Origin: Paraburkholderia dinghuensis
GTDB lineage: Bacteria > Pseudomonadota > Gammaproteobacteria > Burkholderiales > Burkholderiaceae
Assembly (NCBI RefSeq): GCF_003837865.1
Contig: NZ_RQIS01000013.1
Location: forward strand, 415-64,414
Direction of reading: 5' to 3'
Length of the DNA stretch: 64,000 nt
The notes under the pieces were generated by a model. That model ran no database searches, was not told the origin of the DNA, and worked only from the letters and a program-made list of their open reading frames with translations. Position 1 is the stretch's first letter; each line of letters starts with the position of its first letter. Below are positions 43,676 through 53,049 of this stretch, in pieces. A program made the translations under genes and the position numbers.

Positions 43676-45139
43676 TCAAAGGGTCAGCAGCCCGCGATAC
43701 AGGCCGTAACCCGCCGATACAGCCGCGATGAGCACAACTGCGAATATGGCCTTCTCGATATGGGTGAACACCTGCTCCCCTGCTTCCCATCGCGCCTTGG
43801 CGAACAGGATGACGCTAGGGGCATAAAGCAGGGAAGCAAGAAGAAGATACTTGACTCCGCCCGCATAAAGCAGCCAGACCGCGTAGAGAACCGCAACGAC
43901 TGCAATCATCAGGTCCCTGCGACGCTCCTTTTCCGAAAATTCGTAAGTCTCGCCGCGGATAGCCAACAGTAAGGCATAGGCTGCCGACCAGAAGTAAGGC
44001 ACAAGAATCATCGACGTGGCGAGATAGATCAACGAGAGATAGGTGCCTTTCGACACAAGCGTGATGAGCAGAAAGATCTGCACCATGCCGTTGGTCAGCC
44101 ACAACGCGTTCGCGGGCACCTTCTTCGCGTTCTCCTTGCGCAGGAAAGCAGGCATCATGCTGTCCCGCGCGGCCGAGAACAGTATCTCGGCGCACAGCAT
44201 GACCCAGGACAGCAGTGCGCCGGACAGCGAGATGGCGAGACCCACGCTCACCAGCACCACCCCCCAATGTCCGATCACGTGTTGCAGCACGCCTGCCATC
44301 GAAGGGTTCTTCAGCCCGGCTAGCTGCTCCTGGGTCATGATTCCGAGCGCCAGTACGTTGACCAGCACCAGCACGAGCAGAACGATGAAAAAACCAATCA
44401 CCGTCGCCTTGCCGATGCTTTTACGATCGGCCGCACGTGCCGAGAAAACGGTCGCGCCTTCTATGCCAACAAACACCCAGACCGTGACAAGCATCATGTT
44501 ACGGACCTGATCGTGCACAGTGCCCAGTGCCGGATTCGCTCGCGCCCAGATATCGGCGGAGAACACATCCATCCTGAACGCGGCGAGACAGAGGAGGATG
44601 AACAGGAAGAGCGGAACGAGCTTCGCAATTGTCGTGATCTGATTGACGAAGCTCGCCTCCTTGATGCCGCGCAGCACCAGAAAGTGGACGCTCCAGAGCA
44701 GGACAGAGGAGCACGCGATGGCGGTCAGCGTATTACCTTCGCCAAATATGGGGAAGAAGTAGCCGAGCGTGCTGAAGAGCAGCACGTAATACCCGACGTT
44801 GCCGAGCCACGCGCAGATCCAGTAACCCCACGCAGAAGCAAATCCCATGTAGTTGCCAAATCCCGCCTTGGCGTATGCGTAGACGCCGCCGTCGAGGTAC
44901 GGCTTGCGGGTGGCGAGGGTCTGAAACACCAGGGCAAGCGCCAGCATGCCGAAGGCCGTGATGACCCAGCCGATCAGCACGGCTCCGACGCCCGCGGACG
45001 CAGCCATGTTTTGGGGCAACGAAAAAATTCCGCCGCCAATCATCGAACCGACCACCAACGCGACGAGCGCGCCCAGCGTTAAGCCATTCGAGTCTCTACG
45101 CTCACCTGCCGCATCGAACCCGTGCGTCGCGTCGCTCAT
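43676..45139 (-). CDS. Basic amino acid/polyamine antiporter (APC superfamily, ArcD-like)
   Basis: A 487-residue inner-membrane transporter with twelve or more predicted helices. GALVALVVGSMIGGGIFSLPQNMA is the first-helix substrate motif with the GSGIG-like turn. VGIEGATVFSARAADRKSIGKATVIGF is a second conserved block. The ending has two more helices. Relatives exchange arginine for ornithine or agmatine. GGAGGGG precedes the ATG at 45139, which removes a 32-residue spurious extension. No arginine-deiminase genes are next to it. Confidence 0.85.
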   Translation of the reverse strand: MSDATHGFDAAGERRDSNGLTLGALVALVVGSMIGGGIFSLPQNMAASAGVGAVLIGWVITAFGMLALALVFQTLATRKPYLDGGVYAYAKAGFGNYMGFASAWGYWICAWLGNVGYYVLLFSTLGYFFPIFGEGNTLTAIACSSVLLWSVHFLVLRGIKEASFVNQITTIAKLVPLFLFILLCLAAFRMDVFSADIWARANPALGTVHDQVRNMMLVTVWVFVGIEGATVFSARAADRKSIGKATVIGFFIVLLVLVLVNVLALGIMTQEQLAGLKNPSMAGVLQHVIGHWGVVLVSVGLAISLSGALLSWVMLCAEILFSAARDSMMPAFLRKENAKKVPANALWLTNGMVQIFLLITLVSKGTYLSLIYLATSMILVPYFWSAAYALLLAIRGETYEFSEKERRRDLMIAVVAVLYAVWLLYAGGVKYLLLASLLYAPSVILFAKARWEAGEQVFTHIEKAIFAVVLIAAVSAGYGLYRGLLTL

Positions 45140-45727
45140 ATCCCCTCCGCCTTTGACTTTCACGACGGGGCAACCGGATGGCTGCGCCTTTGACACCGCA
45201 CCGCAAGACTGATCTGCATTGACCCGGCGTGGCAAGATCGCCTGGCGGCGCTATTTCCTTTGCGAAGCAATTGTTTGCAAACGACACACAAAACAAGGAA
45301 AACGTAGCGTTCGCATACACGGTGCTGCTTTACGTATCGATTGAACGACTCTCGGAGCATTAGATACCACGTCCGGAAATTGTGTCGCGACCTGGCTCCA
45401 ACCTTGGACCTTCGCATGTGGAGACGCATCCGATCGTACGCGTATGTGCGCTAAAGCACACCTGGAAGGTAACGGCAAGATTACGCTGTGAGTCCAAAAT
45501 GCAGGTCATCTGGCTTACCACGCAAAACGGATCGCGCGATGCGATTGTCGTTATCAACAATTCGTCGCGACTTCCAGCCTTCGCGGAATCATCATCTTTG
45601 ACGTTCGATGCGACTTGTGGTCCTTGGGGTGGTGGCCGTCCCCGTACAACGCCGGGAAGCCTCGCTGGAGGGGAAAGAATCGAAGTGTCGGCGGCAAACA
45701 TCGAAGTAGTCCGCAGCGGAGAACGAA
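45140..45727. other. Divergent intergenic region, no supported gene
   Basis: About 590 bp between the antiporter and the FadD-type ligase. It is moderately AT-rich near 45250-45350. The frames here lack recognisable similarity. Promoters for both genes must lie within it. Confidence 0.45.
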
Positions 45728-47407
45728 ATGTCAAACTTGCCCTGGCTTTCGCAATATCCCGACGGCGTTGCGGCGAACATCGACCTCGATGACTACGCCT
45801 CGATGGCGGCCCTGCTGGAACAGGTCGTCGATCGCTTCGGCGACAAGATCGCCTTTCACCAGTTCGGCGTGGATCTCACATACCGCCAGCTGGACGAAAA
45901 CTCCGCCCGCCTCGCCGCCTATTTCCAGAAAGACCTTGGGCTGAAACCAGGGGATCGCATCGCACTCATGTTGCCGAACTCGCTGCAACACCCCATCGCG
46001 ATGTTTGCCGCACTCCGGGCCGGTCTCACCGTCGTCAACGTCAATCCGCTTTACACCGCGCCGGAACTCGCGAATATGATCAAGGATTCCGGTGCGCGTG
46101 CGATCGTCGTGATGGAAATTGCCGCTGCCACCGTCGAGCAGGCGCTCGCTCATGTCGCAATTGAGCACGTTATCGTCGCGCGCGTGGCGGAGATGCAGAA
46201 TTTCCCGAAATCGCTCCTTGTCGACTACGTCGTTCGAAAAAAGAAAAAACTTGTCCCGGACTGGTCGATCGCTCGTGCGATCCCCTTCAGGACCGCCATG
46301 ACCACACGCCTGGCTGCGGACTTCACGAGGCCGGCGCTGAACCGCGAAACAAGAGCGTTCCTGCAATACACCGGCGGAACGACCGGCGAACCCAAAGGAG
46401 CCGTGCTGACGCATGGCAACGTGCTCGCGGATGTGGCGATGTTTTGCGCCTGGCTCAAGCCGGCATTTCGGCCGAGCGGTGAAATCACGCTCGTCGCACT
46501 GCCCCTGTATCACGTCGCGGGCCTGGTATGTCAATGCCTGACCTCGTTTCATATGGGCACCCGCTGCGTTCTGGTGATGAACCCACGCGATATTCCCGCC
46601 CTCGTGAAGGATTTCGCAGCACACCGGCCAACCATCGTGGCTGGCCTTAATACGCTATTTACGGCGTTAATGAACAACAAGAACTTCGTCGCGCTCGACT
46701 TCTCGGCATTGCGCAACACCTTCGGGGGCGGTACCGCTACGCAGCCTGCGGTTGCCGAGCGCTGGCAGAAACTCACTGGCTGCCCGGTGCTGGAAGTCTA
46801 CGGACTATCGGAAGCCGCCGGCGCAGTGACGGCCAATCCCGTGACGCTGACTGCTTTTGAAGGGACAATCGGCGTGCCGCTGCCTTCCATGCGCATTGAA
46901 ATCCGCGATGAAAGCGGCGAAGCGGTAGGCGCGGGTACGCCGGGTGAAATCTGCGTTGCAGGACCCGGTGTCATGCAGGGCTACTTCAACCGGCCGGAAG
47001 ACACTGCGCGTGTCATCGGCACGGATGGATTTTTCGCGACCGGTGATATTGGAATCATGGACGAGCGTGGCGTGATCAGGATTGTCGATCGCAAGAGGGA
47101 CATGATTCTGGTCTCCGGCTTCAACGTCTACCCGAACGAGGTGGAGGGCGTGCTCTTCAAGCATCCCGGCATTCTGGAGGTCGCCGTGGTCGGCGTGGCG
47201 GATTCACAATGCGGCGAGGCACCCGTCGCATTCGTCGTGAAAAGGGACCCGGCGCTGAACGAGTCGGAAGTGATCGAGTTTGCGCGGACGAGCCTGGCCG
47301 CTTACAAAGTGCCGAAGCAGGTGGTCTTCGTGAACGATCTGCCAAAAACGCCGATTGGCAAAGTGCTGCGGCGACAATTGCGCGAGCGGTTGGTCAATCG
47401 AATCTGA
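45728..47407 (+). CDS. fadD: Long-chain acyl-CoA synthetase (FadD-type)
   Basis: A 559-residue AMP-binding ligase that activates fatty acids with ATP and CoA. The phosphate-binding loop YTGGTTGEPKGAVLTHGN, the YGLSEAAG motif, the AMP-contact FATGDIGIMDERG, the hinge DRKRDMILVSGFNVYPNEVE and the C-terminal catalytic Lys in PKTPIGKVLRRQLR are all present. The N terminus (LPWLSQYPDGVAANIDLDDYASMAALLEQ) is typical of FadD. It is a complete, single gene with no beta-oxidation neighbours. Confidence 0.9.
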   Translation: MSNLPWLSQYPDGVAANIDLDDYASMAALLEQVVDRFGDKIAFHQFGVDLTYRQLDENSARLAAYFQKDLGLKPGDRIALMLPNSLQHPIAMFAALRAGLTVVNVNPLYTAPELANMIKDSGARAIVVMEIAAATVEQALAHVAIEHVIVARVAEMQNFPKSLLVDYVVRKKKKLVPDWSIARAIPFRTAMTTRLAADFTRPALNRETRAFLQYTGGTTGEPKGAVLTHGNVLADVAMFCAWLKPAFRPSGEITLVALPLYHVAGLVCQCLTSFHMGTRCVLVMNPRDIPALVKDFAAHRPTIVAGLNTLFTALMNNKNFVALDFSALRNTFGGGTATQPAVAERWQKLTGCPVLEVYGLSEAAGAVTANPVTLTAFEGTIGVPLPSMRIEIRDESGEAVGAGTPGEICVAGPGVMQGYFNRPEDTARVIGTDGFFATGDIGIMDERGVIRIVDRKRDMILVSGFNVYPNEVEGVLFKHPGILEVAVVGVADSQCGEAPVAFVVKRDPALNESEVIEFARTSLAAYKVPKQVVFVNDLPKTPIGKVLRRQLRERLVNRI

Positions 47408-47439
47408 CGCCGTGTGCCTGGTATTGCCTCCGGGGCGTC

Positions 47440-47766
47440 TCACCCCGGTTGAAGAAACGGCGGGCACTCCGTTTGGAACCAATGGTCGACGATGCGCTGC
47501 GCCTCGTGGAGATCATCTGGGTAGTTTGGGTCATCGTTCCATGGTGACGGGTCGTAGCCCGCTTTCCTCAGCGCCGAAAGCTCGCTCATGTTTAGCTGCT
47601 TCGTCGGAGGTGCGTTGTTTCTAAGTGCGGCGAGATCACGGCACTCCGTTGGGCTCAGATGGGGCCCGCTTTGTGTCATGCCTTGTGGCGTACCGCCGAC
47701 GGCACATCCAGTCAGCACGCACGCCAACGCAATAAGCGTCGCGCGATTTCTCAGGAGGTTTTCCAT
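47440..47766 (-). CDS. DUF4148 lipoprotein
   Basis: A 108-residue lipoprotein. The signal peptide ends in the lipobox LTGC, with Cys at about residue 21. The mature protein carries a DUF4148-like segment (LNMSELSALRKAGYDPSPWNDDPNYPDDLHEAQRIV), a family very common in Burkholderia and of unknown function. It is convergent with the ligase gene and has no operon partner. Confidence 0.75.
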   Translation of the reverse strand: MENLLRNRATLIALACVLTGCAVGGTPQGMTQSGPHLSPTECRDLAALRNNAPPTKQLNMSELSALRKAGYDPSPWNDDPNYPDDLHEAQRIVDHWFQTECPPFLQPG

Positions 47767-48165
47767 GGCGCATCTCCTCGCGTCCGATTCGCGCGATGCA
47801 AGCGGTGCGATGCCGCCAGTCGCGCGTGACTTCCGCGTTTATTCTGCCTCAGGCCAGTCACCGGAAGACGCGCACTGCACAAAGAGAAGAAAGTCAGAAG
47901 CCTGCGCGTCGAATGACTGTCGCACTTCGAAAAGAGCAATACGCCCGCCGGTAGTCGAGCGTCCCGCAAGGGCCACGCCTTCCCCGAAACTCTGCGAAGA
48001 TCTGTTTTTCGACCGTTCACGCACGCAGGGATCTGGGCACAGACATCACGACTAGATCGTTCGCATGCTTGCTACACTATCGAACGCAAGATGGCCGGAA
48101 CGGATGTAGCGTGGCCGACTGAAGCGCTAACGGCGAATTTCGCAAAACACAGGACGAAAACTCAC
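47767..48165. other. Intergenic stretch, no supported gene
   Basis: About 400 bp between the lipoprotein and the aldo/keto reductase. Frames are short and unlike known proteins. Confidence 0.45.
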
Positions 48166-49161
48166 ATGACGCTGTCGAAGAGAAAATTTGGCCGTACCAA
48201 CTGGAATGTATCAGAAATCGGTTTTGGTGCATGGGCGATAGGCGGCGCGTGGGGCGATGTCGCCGAAGACGACGCCAAGGCCGCGCTAAACGCCGCGCTC
48301 GATAGCGGCGTCAATTTCCTCGACACGGCAGACGTCTATGGCGACGGCCGGTCGGAGCGGATCATCCGGGACGTATTGCGGCAACGAGGCGGCGAGCGCC
48401 CTTTCGTGGCGACCAAGCTCGGACGCCGGCTCAACCCGCATGTGACCAGCGGCTACACGAACAAACGTGAGCTTGCGGGTTTCATCGACCGGAGCCTTTC
48501 GAACCTTGGCGTCGATACGCTCGATCTCGTGCAACTGCATTGCCCGCCGACGGAGGTTTATTACCGTCCTGAGGTGTTCGAGGCAATGGACGACTTTGTC
48601 GCTGCGGGCAAGATCCGCTTCTACGGCGTGTCGGTTGAAAAGGTCGAGGAAGCGCTGAAGGCGATCGAGTATCCCAATGTGGTTTCGGTCCAGATTATCT
48701 ACAACATGTTTCGTCAACGCCCCGCCCACCTGTTTTTCCGCGAGGCGCAAAAGAAAAACGTTGCGGTCATTGCGCGCGTGCCGCTGGCGAGCGGCATGCT
48801 GACCGGCAAAATGTCCGCGGATTCGGTTTTCGCGTCGGACGACCACCGTGCTTTCAATCGGCATGGCGAAGCGTTCGACGTCGGCGAAACGTTCTCCGGC
48901 GTGCCTTATGACATCGCGTTGAAAGCCGTCGACGAACTGCGCAACCTCGTACCGGCAGGCGCCACCATGGCGCAGCTGGCGCTTCGCTGGATTCTCATGG
49001 AGGAGGCGGTTTCCGTCATCATCCCGGGCAGTAAAAACGCGGCTCAGTCGGCGTCGAATGTCTCGGCTGCGGGCCTCGCGCCACTGCCCGATGAGGTCAT
49101 GCAACGCGTCCGTGAAGTTTACGAGCGCCTCATAGCGCCCCACGTCCACCAGCGCTGGTAA
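48166..49161 (+). CDS. Aldo/keto reductase
   Basis: A 331-residue NADPH-dependent oxidoreductase of the AKR superfamily. The TIM-barrel motifs are SEIGFGAWAIGG at the start, GVNFLDTADVYGDGRSE with catalytic Asp and Tyr, ATKLG with the catalytic Lys, LQLHCP with the His, and the cofactor loop IIPGSKNAAQ near residue 285. The ATG at 48166 fits the family (MTLSKRKFGRTNWNVSEIGFG). The substrate is unknown. A hairpin follows the stop. Confidence 0.88.
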   Translation: MTLSKRKFGRTNWNVSEIGFGAWAIGGAWGDVAEDDAKAALNAALDSGVNFLDTADVYGDGRSERIIRDVLRQRGGERPFVATKLGRRLNPHVTSGYTNKRELAGFIDRSLSNLGVDTLDLVQLHCPPTEVYYRPEVFEAMDDFVAAGKIRFYGVSVEKVEEALKAIEYPNVVSVQIIYNMFRQRPAHLFFREAQKKNVAVIARVPLASGMLTGKMSADSVFASDDHRAFNRHGEAFDVGETFSGVPYDIALKAVDELRNLVPAGATMAQLALRWILMEEAVSVIIPGSKNAAQSASNVSAAGLAPLPDEVMQRVREVYERLIAPHVHQRW

Positions 49162-49175
49162 AACGAGCCGCCAAA

Positions 49176-49208
49176 AGAGCGCCGCGCCGCGAAGGGAAGC
49201 GGCGCTCT
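49176..49208 (+). terminator. Candidate terminator after the aldo/keto reductase
   Basis: A 10-bp stem, AGAGCGCCGC / GCGGCGCTCT, with a 13-nt loop follows the stop by about 15 bp. There is no long T run, so it may act as a weak terminator or mRNA stabiliser. Confidence 0.35.
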
Positions 49209-49269
49209 GGCTTCTCGCCGACCGCTGGCCTTGCTATATGATCGCGGTTTATTCTCCGGGATCACTCTC

Positions 49270-49737
49270 ATGCAGATGCTTGTTGACGCCGACGCTTGCC
49301 CTGCCGTCGTCAAGGACATGCTGTTCCGGGCCGCGCGACGCGTAGAGATCTGCGTGACGCTGGTCGCGAATCAATACTTGCGCACGCCGCCGTCGCCGTT
49401 CATCAAGGCGATTCAGGTTCCCTCGGGTTTCGATGTTGCCGATGCCCGCATCGTCGAATTAGTCACGTCGGGCGACCTTGTCATTACCGCAGACATACCG
49501 CTCGCCGCTGCGGTGCTCGAAAAGGGCGCCCATGCGCTCGATCCGCGCGGAAACTGGTTTACACGTGAAAACATCCAGGAACGCCTGACAATGCGCGACG
49601 TGATGGACCAGTTGCGCAGCACCGGCATCGAGACGGGCGGCCCTGCACCTTTCACCACGCGCGACAGCAATGCGTTTGCGGGCCAACTCGACCGGTTCCT
49701 GGCACGTCACGGCTCACCGCGCAGCGGAGCCAGCTGA
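49270..49737 (+). CDS. YaiI/YqxD (DUF188, UPF0178) family protein
   Basis: A 155-residue cytoplasmic protein. The family signature MLVDADACPAVVKDMLFRAARR opens it, then SGFDVADARIVELVTSGDLVITADIPLAAAVLEKGAHALDPRG and FTRENIQERLTMRDVMDQLR. Members have a PIN-like fold with conserved Asp residues (DADAC; GDLVITADIPLA) and no established function. The start at 49270 fits the family. Confidence 0.88.
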   Translation: MQMLVDADACPAVVKDMLFRAARRVEICVTLVANQYLRTPPSPFIKAIQVPSGFDVADARIVELVTSGDLVITADIPLAAAVLEKGAHALDPRGNWFTRENIQERLTMRDVMDQLRSTGIETGGPAPFTTRDSNAFAGQLDRFLARHGSPRSGAS

Positions 49738-50057
49738 GAGCCGCTTGTAGCAACTTTTAGCCGCTTGTTTTAGCTGCTTGTGTCAGCGGCGCAGCAAGAT
49801 TCGAATATCCCGGCCCTATTCACGCGCGATGACTCGGGCGTGCTTGCACGGACAAACACGGGGGCGACTACAATTTCCACCTGTGTCCATTTCATCTCCG
49901 CCAGTTTCGGTCGGTGAATACAGGTACAGATCGTCGGCAATCCGTCGACACCGACTTCACGCACTCGCCGCTTTAGCGGCACGTTGATTGCTGGTTTTCT
50001 GGACGCAGGCAACGACGTCTGCGTCTCCATTGCAGTCCGCTTAAGGAGGGTCGAAGC
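49738..50057. other. Intergenic stretch, no supported gene
   Basis: About 320 bp. The sequence just after the YaiI gene repeats GCCGCTTGT/AGCTGCTTGT three times (near 49741, 49761 and 49771), a small decaying repeat. No gene is visible. Confidence 0.4.
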
Positions 50058-50348
50058 ATGAGTAAGGCAATTAGCACATTAATCGCGGCTGTCGCCGCAC
50101 TCACGGTGTCGGGTGGCGCATATGCCCAGGCGGGCGGAGGGTCAACCGACAACAGTACCGCTAACCAGATGAAAGGAGCAACAAGCGGCTACGGCATGCC
50201 AGCCAACGCCAACACGGACAGCGGCATGGCCGCCGGGTCACAGAACGCGGGTATGTCGAACACGATGATGTCGACGCCGTCCCTCCCGCCTCTCCCGAAC
50301 AACAACTCGCTGGCTACCCCGAGCGTCAAGTCGCCGGCCGCCCAGTAA
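50058..50348 (+). CDS. Small exported protein
   Basis: A 96-residue protein with a signal peptide (MSKAISTLIAAVAALTVSGGAYAQ) and a strong AAGGAGGG ribosome site. The mature part is low-complexity and rich in Gly, Asn, Ser, Met and Pro (ANTDSGMAAGSQNAGMSNTMM, then TPSLPPLPNNN). Such short proteins are common in Burkholderia envelopes but have no known role. Confidence 0.65.
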   Translation: MSKAISTLIAAVAALTVSGGAYAQAGGGSTDNSTANQMKGATSGYGMPANANTDSGMAAGSQNAGMSNTMMSTPSLPPLPNNNSLATPSVKSPAAQ

Positions 50349-50914
50349 AACTGGTTAAAGATGACAAGCAGCCGCGAATAAGCGGTTCAGTCGCATGGGG
50401 AGCAAGCGTCAATGCGACATCTAACGGGCACTAATTAACACAACCGACCTGAACGGTCCCGCGCTGTCGAGCGGCATGGATGCACAGGTGCCGACGAAGG
50501 TGCGAACAAGTCAAGCAGCGGCGGAGGCCGACATCGACAGGCATAGCTCGTGTCTGTTGTAGCGGACGATCCTCACGAACTACACAAATCTGTAGCACGA
50601 GGCGCTAGATCGCCATACGTCGTATGGAAGACCGCTTCGAGGAAAATCGCAAAGTTTCGGCTTCGGAAGTTCCACACTCTCCCTTTCTCACCTCGCTCCA
50701 GTCCAGATGGGTTCCCGTCTACCCCGCTCTCTCGGCCCGACTGGCACCACTGTCCCACACATCGTTTCCTCAAACCCGTTGCATCGATAAGCGGGTAAGG
50801 CAAATCCCGTATAGCGGGTCGATGAGTCGTTGCTTAACATCTACATTGTTAGCGGTAACGTTGCACGCACCAGAAAACTAACCGAACGGAAAATCCATTA
50901 AGAAGAGAGGGAAA
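50349..50914. other. Intergenic stretch, no supported gene
   Basis: About 570 bp upstream of the xylanase. Frames are short and have weak codon bias. It must hold the xylanase promoter. Confidence 0.45.
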
Positions 50915-52078
50915 ATGCGTCCTATAAGGATCTCGATGCGTGCGATCTGGGCAGCTGCCGCGTTGTGCTCGATTGCCTGGACCGCAGGTTGCGCGCAAAG
51001 CGGCGCGCCGCTCGCGGCGGCGCCCGCGCAAGCGGTACCACAGTTGCGAAGTGTGATGGCGACGCACTTCAAGGTCGGCGCGGCAATCGAGCCCGAGTCG
51101 ATCGACAGTCCCGCCGACGCTGCGCTGCTCGCTACGCAATTCTCGAGCTTGACCGCCGAGAGCAAAATGAAGGCAGGCACGATCGGTGTTGCCGAAGGCC
51201 AATACAACTTCGAGCCGGCGGACAAGATCATCGCGTTCGCCCAGGCGCACGGCATTGCGGTGCGCGGGCACACGCTCGTATGGCACTTCAAGAACGGCGA
51301 CTGGACGGAGGCGCCGGACTGGTTCTTCGACGGAAACCCGAAAGATCCGCAGTACCACGATATCGTCGCGGCGCGGCTCAAGCGCTATGTCACTGACGTC
51401 GTTACGCACTTCCGCGGCAAGGTCTATGCGTGGGACGTCGTCAACGAAGTGATCAGCGACGACCCGCATCAGGTCTATCGCACGGACAGTCCGTGGTATC
51501 GCGCGCTCGGTAAGGACTACATTGCAATTGCATTCCGCGCCGCGCGTGCTGCCGATCCGGACGTCAAGCTCTATATCAACGAGTACAGCACGGACGACGC
51601 GGGCAAGCGCGCGAAGCTGCTATCGGTGGTACGCGATCTGCGCGCGCAGGGTGTACCGATCGACGGCGTCGGGCATCAGATGCATATCAGTGTCAACTGG
51701 CCGCCGCTGCCGAATATCAAGCAGGCCTTCGACGACGTCGCCGCGCTCGGACTCGAAAACCAGGTGACCGAGCTCGACGTGAGTCTCTACAACGACCCGG
51801 GCGAATGCTGGGGCAATCCGCATGCGTGTCTTCCGGATATCGGCAACCCGGTCCCGAACGACCTTATGCGCGCGCAGGCGCTACGGTATCGCGCGGTGTT
51901 CGACCTGTTCGAACATGAGCCGAGCATCAAGGCCGTTACCTTCTGGGGCTACTCGGACAAGCACACCTGGCTGACGTCGACGCCAGCGGTGCGGACCAAT
52001 CTGCCGCTGCTGTTCGACGCGAACCTGCAGCCGAAAGCCGCGCTGTGGGCAATCGTCGATCCTTCGTATCAGCCGTGA
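50915..52078 (+). CDS. GH10 endo-1,4-beta-xylanase, lipoprotein
   Basis: A 387-residue glycoside hydrolase family 10 enzyme that cleaves xylan. The signal peptide ends in a lipobox, TAGC, with Cys26, so the enzyme is probably anchored to the outer membrane. The TIM barrel covers about 45-380. The acid/base Glu178 is in WDVVNE and the nucleophile Glu286 in VTELDVSLY; RGHTLVWH and YINEYST are further signatures. There is no carbohydrate-binding module. It stands alone, without xylosidase or transport genes, so it may act on plant cell walls or debris. AGAGGG precedes the ATG. Confidence 0.9.
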   Translation: MRPIRISMRAIWAAAALCSIAWTAGCAQSGAPLAAAPAQAVPQLRSVMATHFKVGAAIEPESIDSPADAALLATQFSSLTAESKMKAGTIGVAEGQYNFEPADKIIAFAQAHGIAVRGHTLVWHFKNGDWTEAPDWFFDGNPKDPQYHDIVAARLKRYVTDVVTHFRGKVYAWDVVNEVISDDPHQVYRTDSPWYRALGKDYIAIAFRAARAADPDVKLYINEYSTDDAGKRAKLLSVVRDLRAQGVPIDGVGHQMHISVNWPPLPNIKQAFDDVAALGLENQVTELDVSLYNDPGECWGNPHACLPDIGNPVPNDLMRAQALRYRAVFDLFEHEPSIKAVTFWGYSDKHTWLTSTPAVRTNLPLLFDANLQPKAALWAIVDPSYQP

Positions 52079-52183
52079 TGCAACGTTGAGCCATACGACG
52101 CAGGAGTCCGCGTGCCGTCGCGCGGATTTCCGGATCGGCCCAGTCGCATTGCATACAACGCCGGACGCGGACAATAAATAGGC

Positions 52184-52912
52184 TCACCGCGGCACCCGTG
52201 CCGCGCCCGGCGGCGACGCCCTATAGCGCTGATCTCCGTGCCCGAACGTCACGATCTCCACTCGACGGTCTGGCTGCAAGCAAGCAATGAGTTGCTCACG
52301 CGGCAGGCTGTCTGAGCAGTGGGTGGTAATCGGGTCCTGCATGCCGAAACCGCGGGCATCGATGCGCTCGGCGGGAATGCCCTGCTCGACGAGCAGCGAC
52401 TTCACCGCGTCGGCGCGTCGCTGGGACAACCGCATGTTGTGCGCCACGGAGCCAATACGGTCCGTGTAGCCACGCACCTCAACGCGACCGAAGTCGATCC
52501 GGTTCAGGTTCGCGGCGACGTTGCGAATCTCGGCGTGGCCACCGGGCAAAACGTCCGCGAGTGAAGCGCGATCGAAGGCAAAAAGTGCATCGGCGGAAAG
52601 GCGCATCACCTCTGCGATGAGCGGTGGCGGCGGCGGCACAGCCGCGCCACGCGCGACGACGATCCAGTGCCCAGGCACCCACACGTAGCGACCGTGCTGC
52701 CAGACCCACTGCCCGCGCACCCACACGTGGCCGAAGCGCGGCGGCGGCACGATCTCACGGCGTGGCGCAGGCGGCACGAACATCATGACCTGCGCGCTAG
52801 CCGGCACGATGCCGGCGAACCATGCGGCGGCGAGTACAGAACCGGCGGCAAGCACGATGGCGATGCGGCGCAGGCCGCTGCCAACGGAGCCACGGGAGTT
52901 CGCTTGTTTCAT
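52184..52912 (-). CDS. OmpA-family protein with a WXXGXW-type N-terminal part
   Basis: A 242-residue envelope protein. After a signal peptide or anchor (IAIVLAAGSVLAAAWFAGIVPASAQ) comes a Trp- and Gly-rich stretch (HVWVRGQWVWQHGRYVWVPGHW). It is followed by an OmpA C-terminal domain that binds peptidoglycan: LSADALFAFDRASLADV, VRGYTDRIGSVAHNMRLSQRRADAVKSLLVEQGIP and RVEIVTFG. The ATG at 52912 is chosen because the larger open frame is a shadow of the neighbouring hydrolase gene. Confidence 0.8.
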   Translation of the reverse strand: MKQANSRGSVGSGLRRIAIVLAAGSVLAAAWFAGIVPASAQVMMFVPPAPRREIVPPPRFGHVWVRGQWVWQHGRYVWVPGHWIVVARGAAVPPPPPLIAEVMRLSADALFAFDRASLADVLPGGHAEIRNVAANLNRIDFGRVEVRGYTDRIGSVAHNMRLSQRRADAVKSLLVEQGIPAERIDARGFGMQDPITTHCSDSLPREQLIACLQPDRRVEIVTFGHGDQRYRASPPGAARVPR

Positions 52913-53049
52913 ATCGTTCGCACAGAGTGGAAAGGCGCGTGAAGCAACCTGGCACTCAGGCCGGGTTTCAAGCCTGGCGACCTCGAAGAAACCTGCGTTC
53001 CAGAGGTCGTCGAGGCGCGCTCCACCAGGCACGTAGACGAACCGGTACG

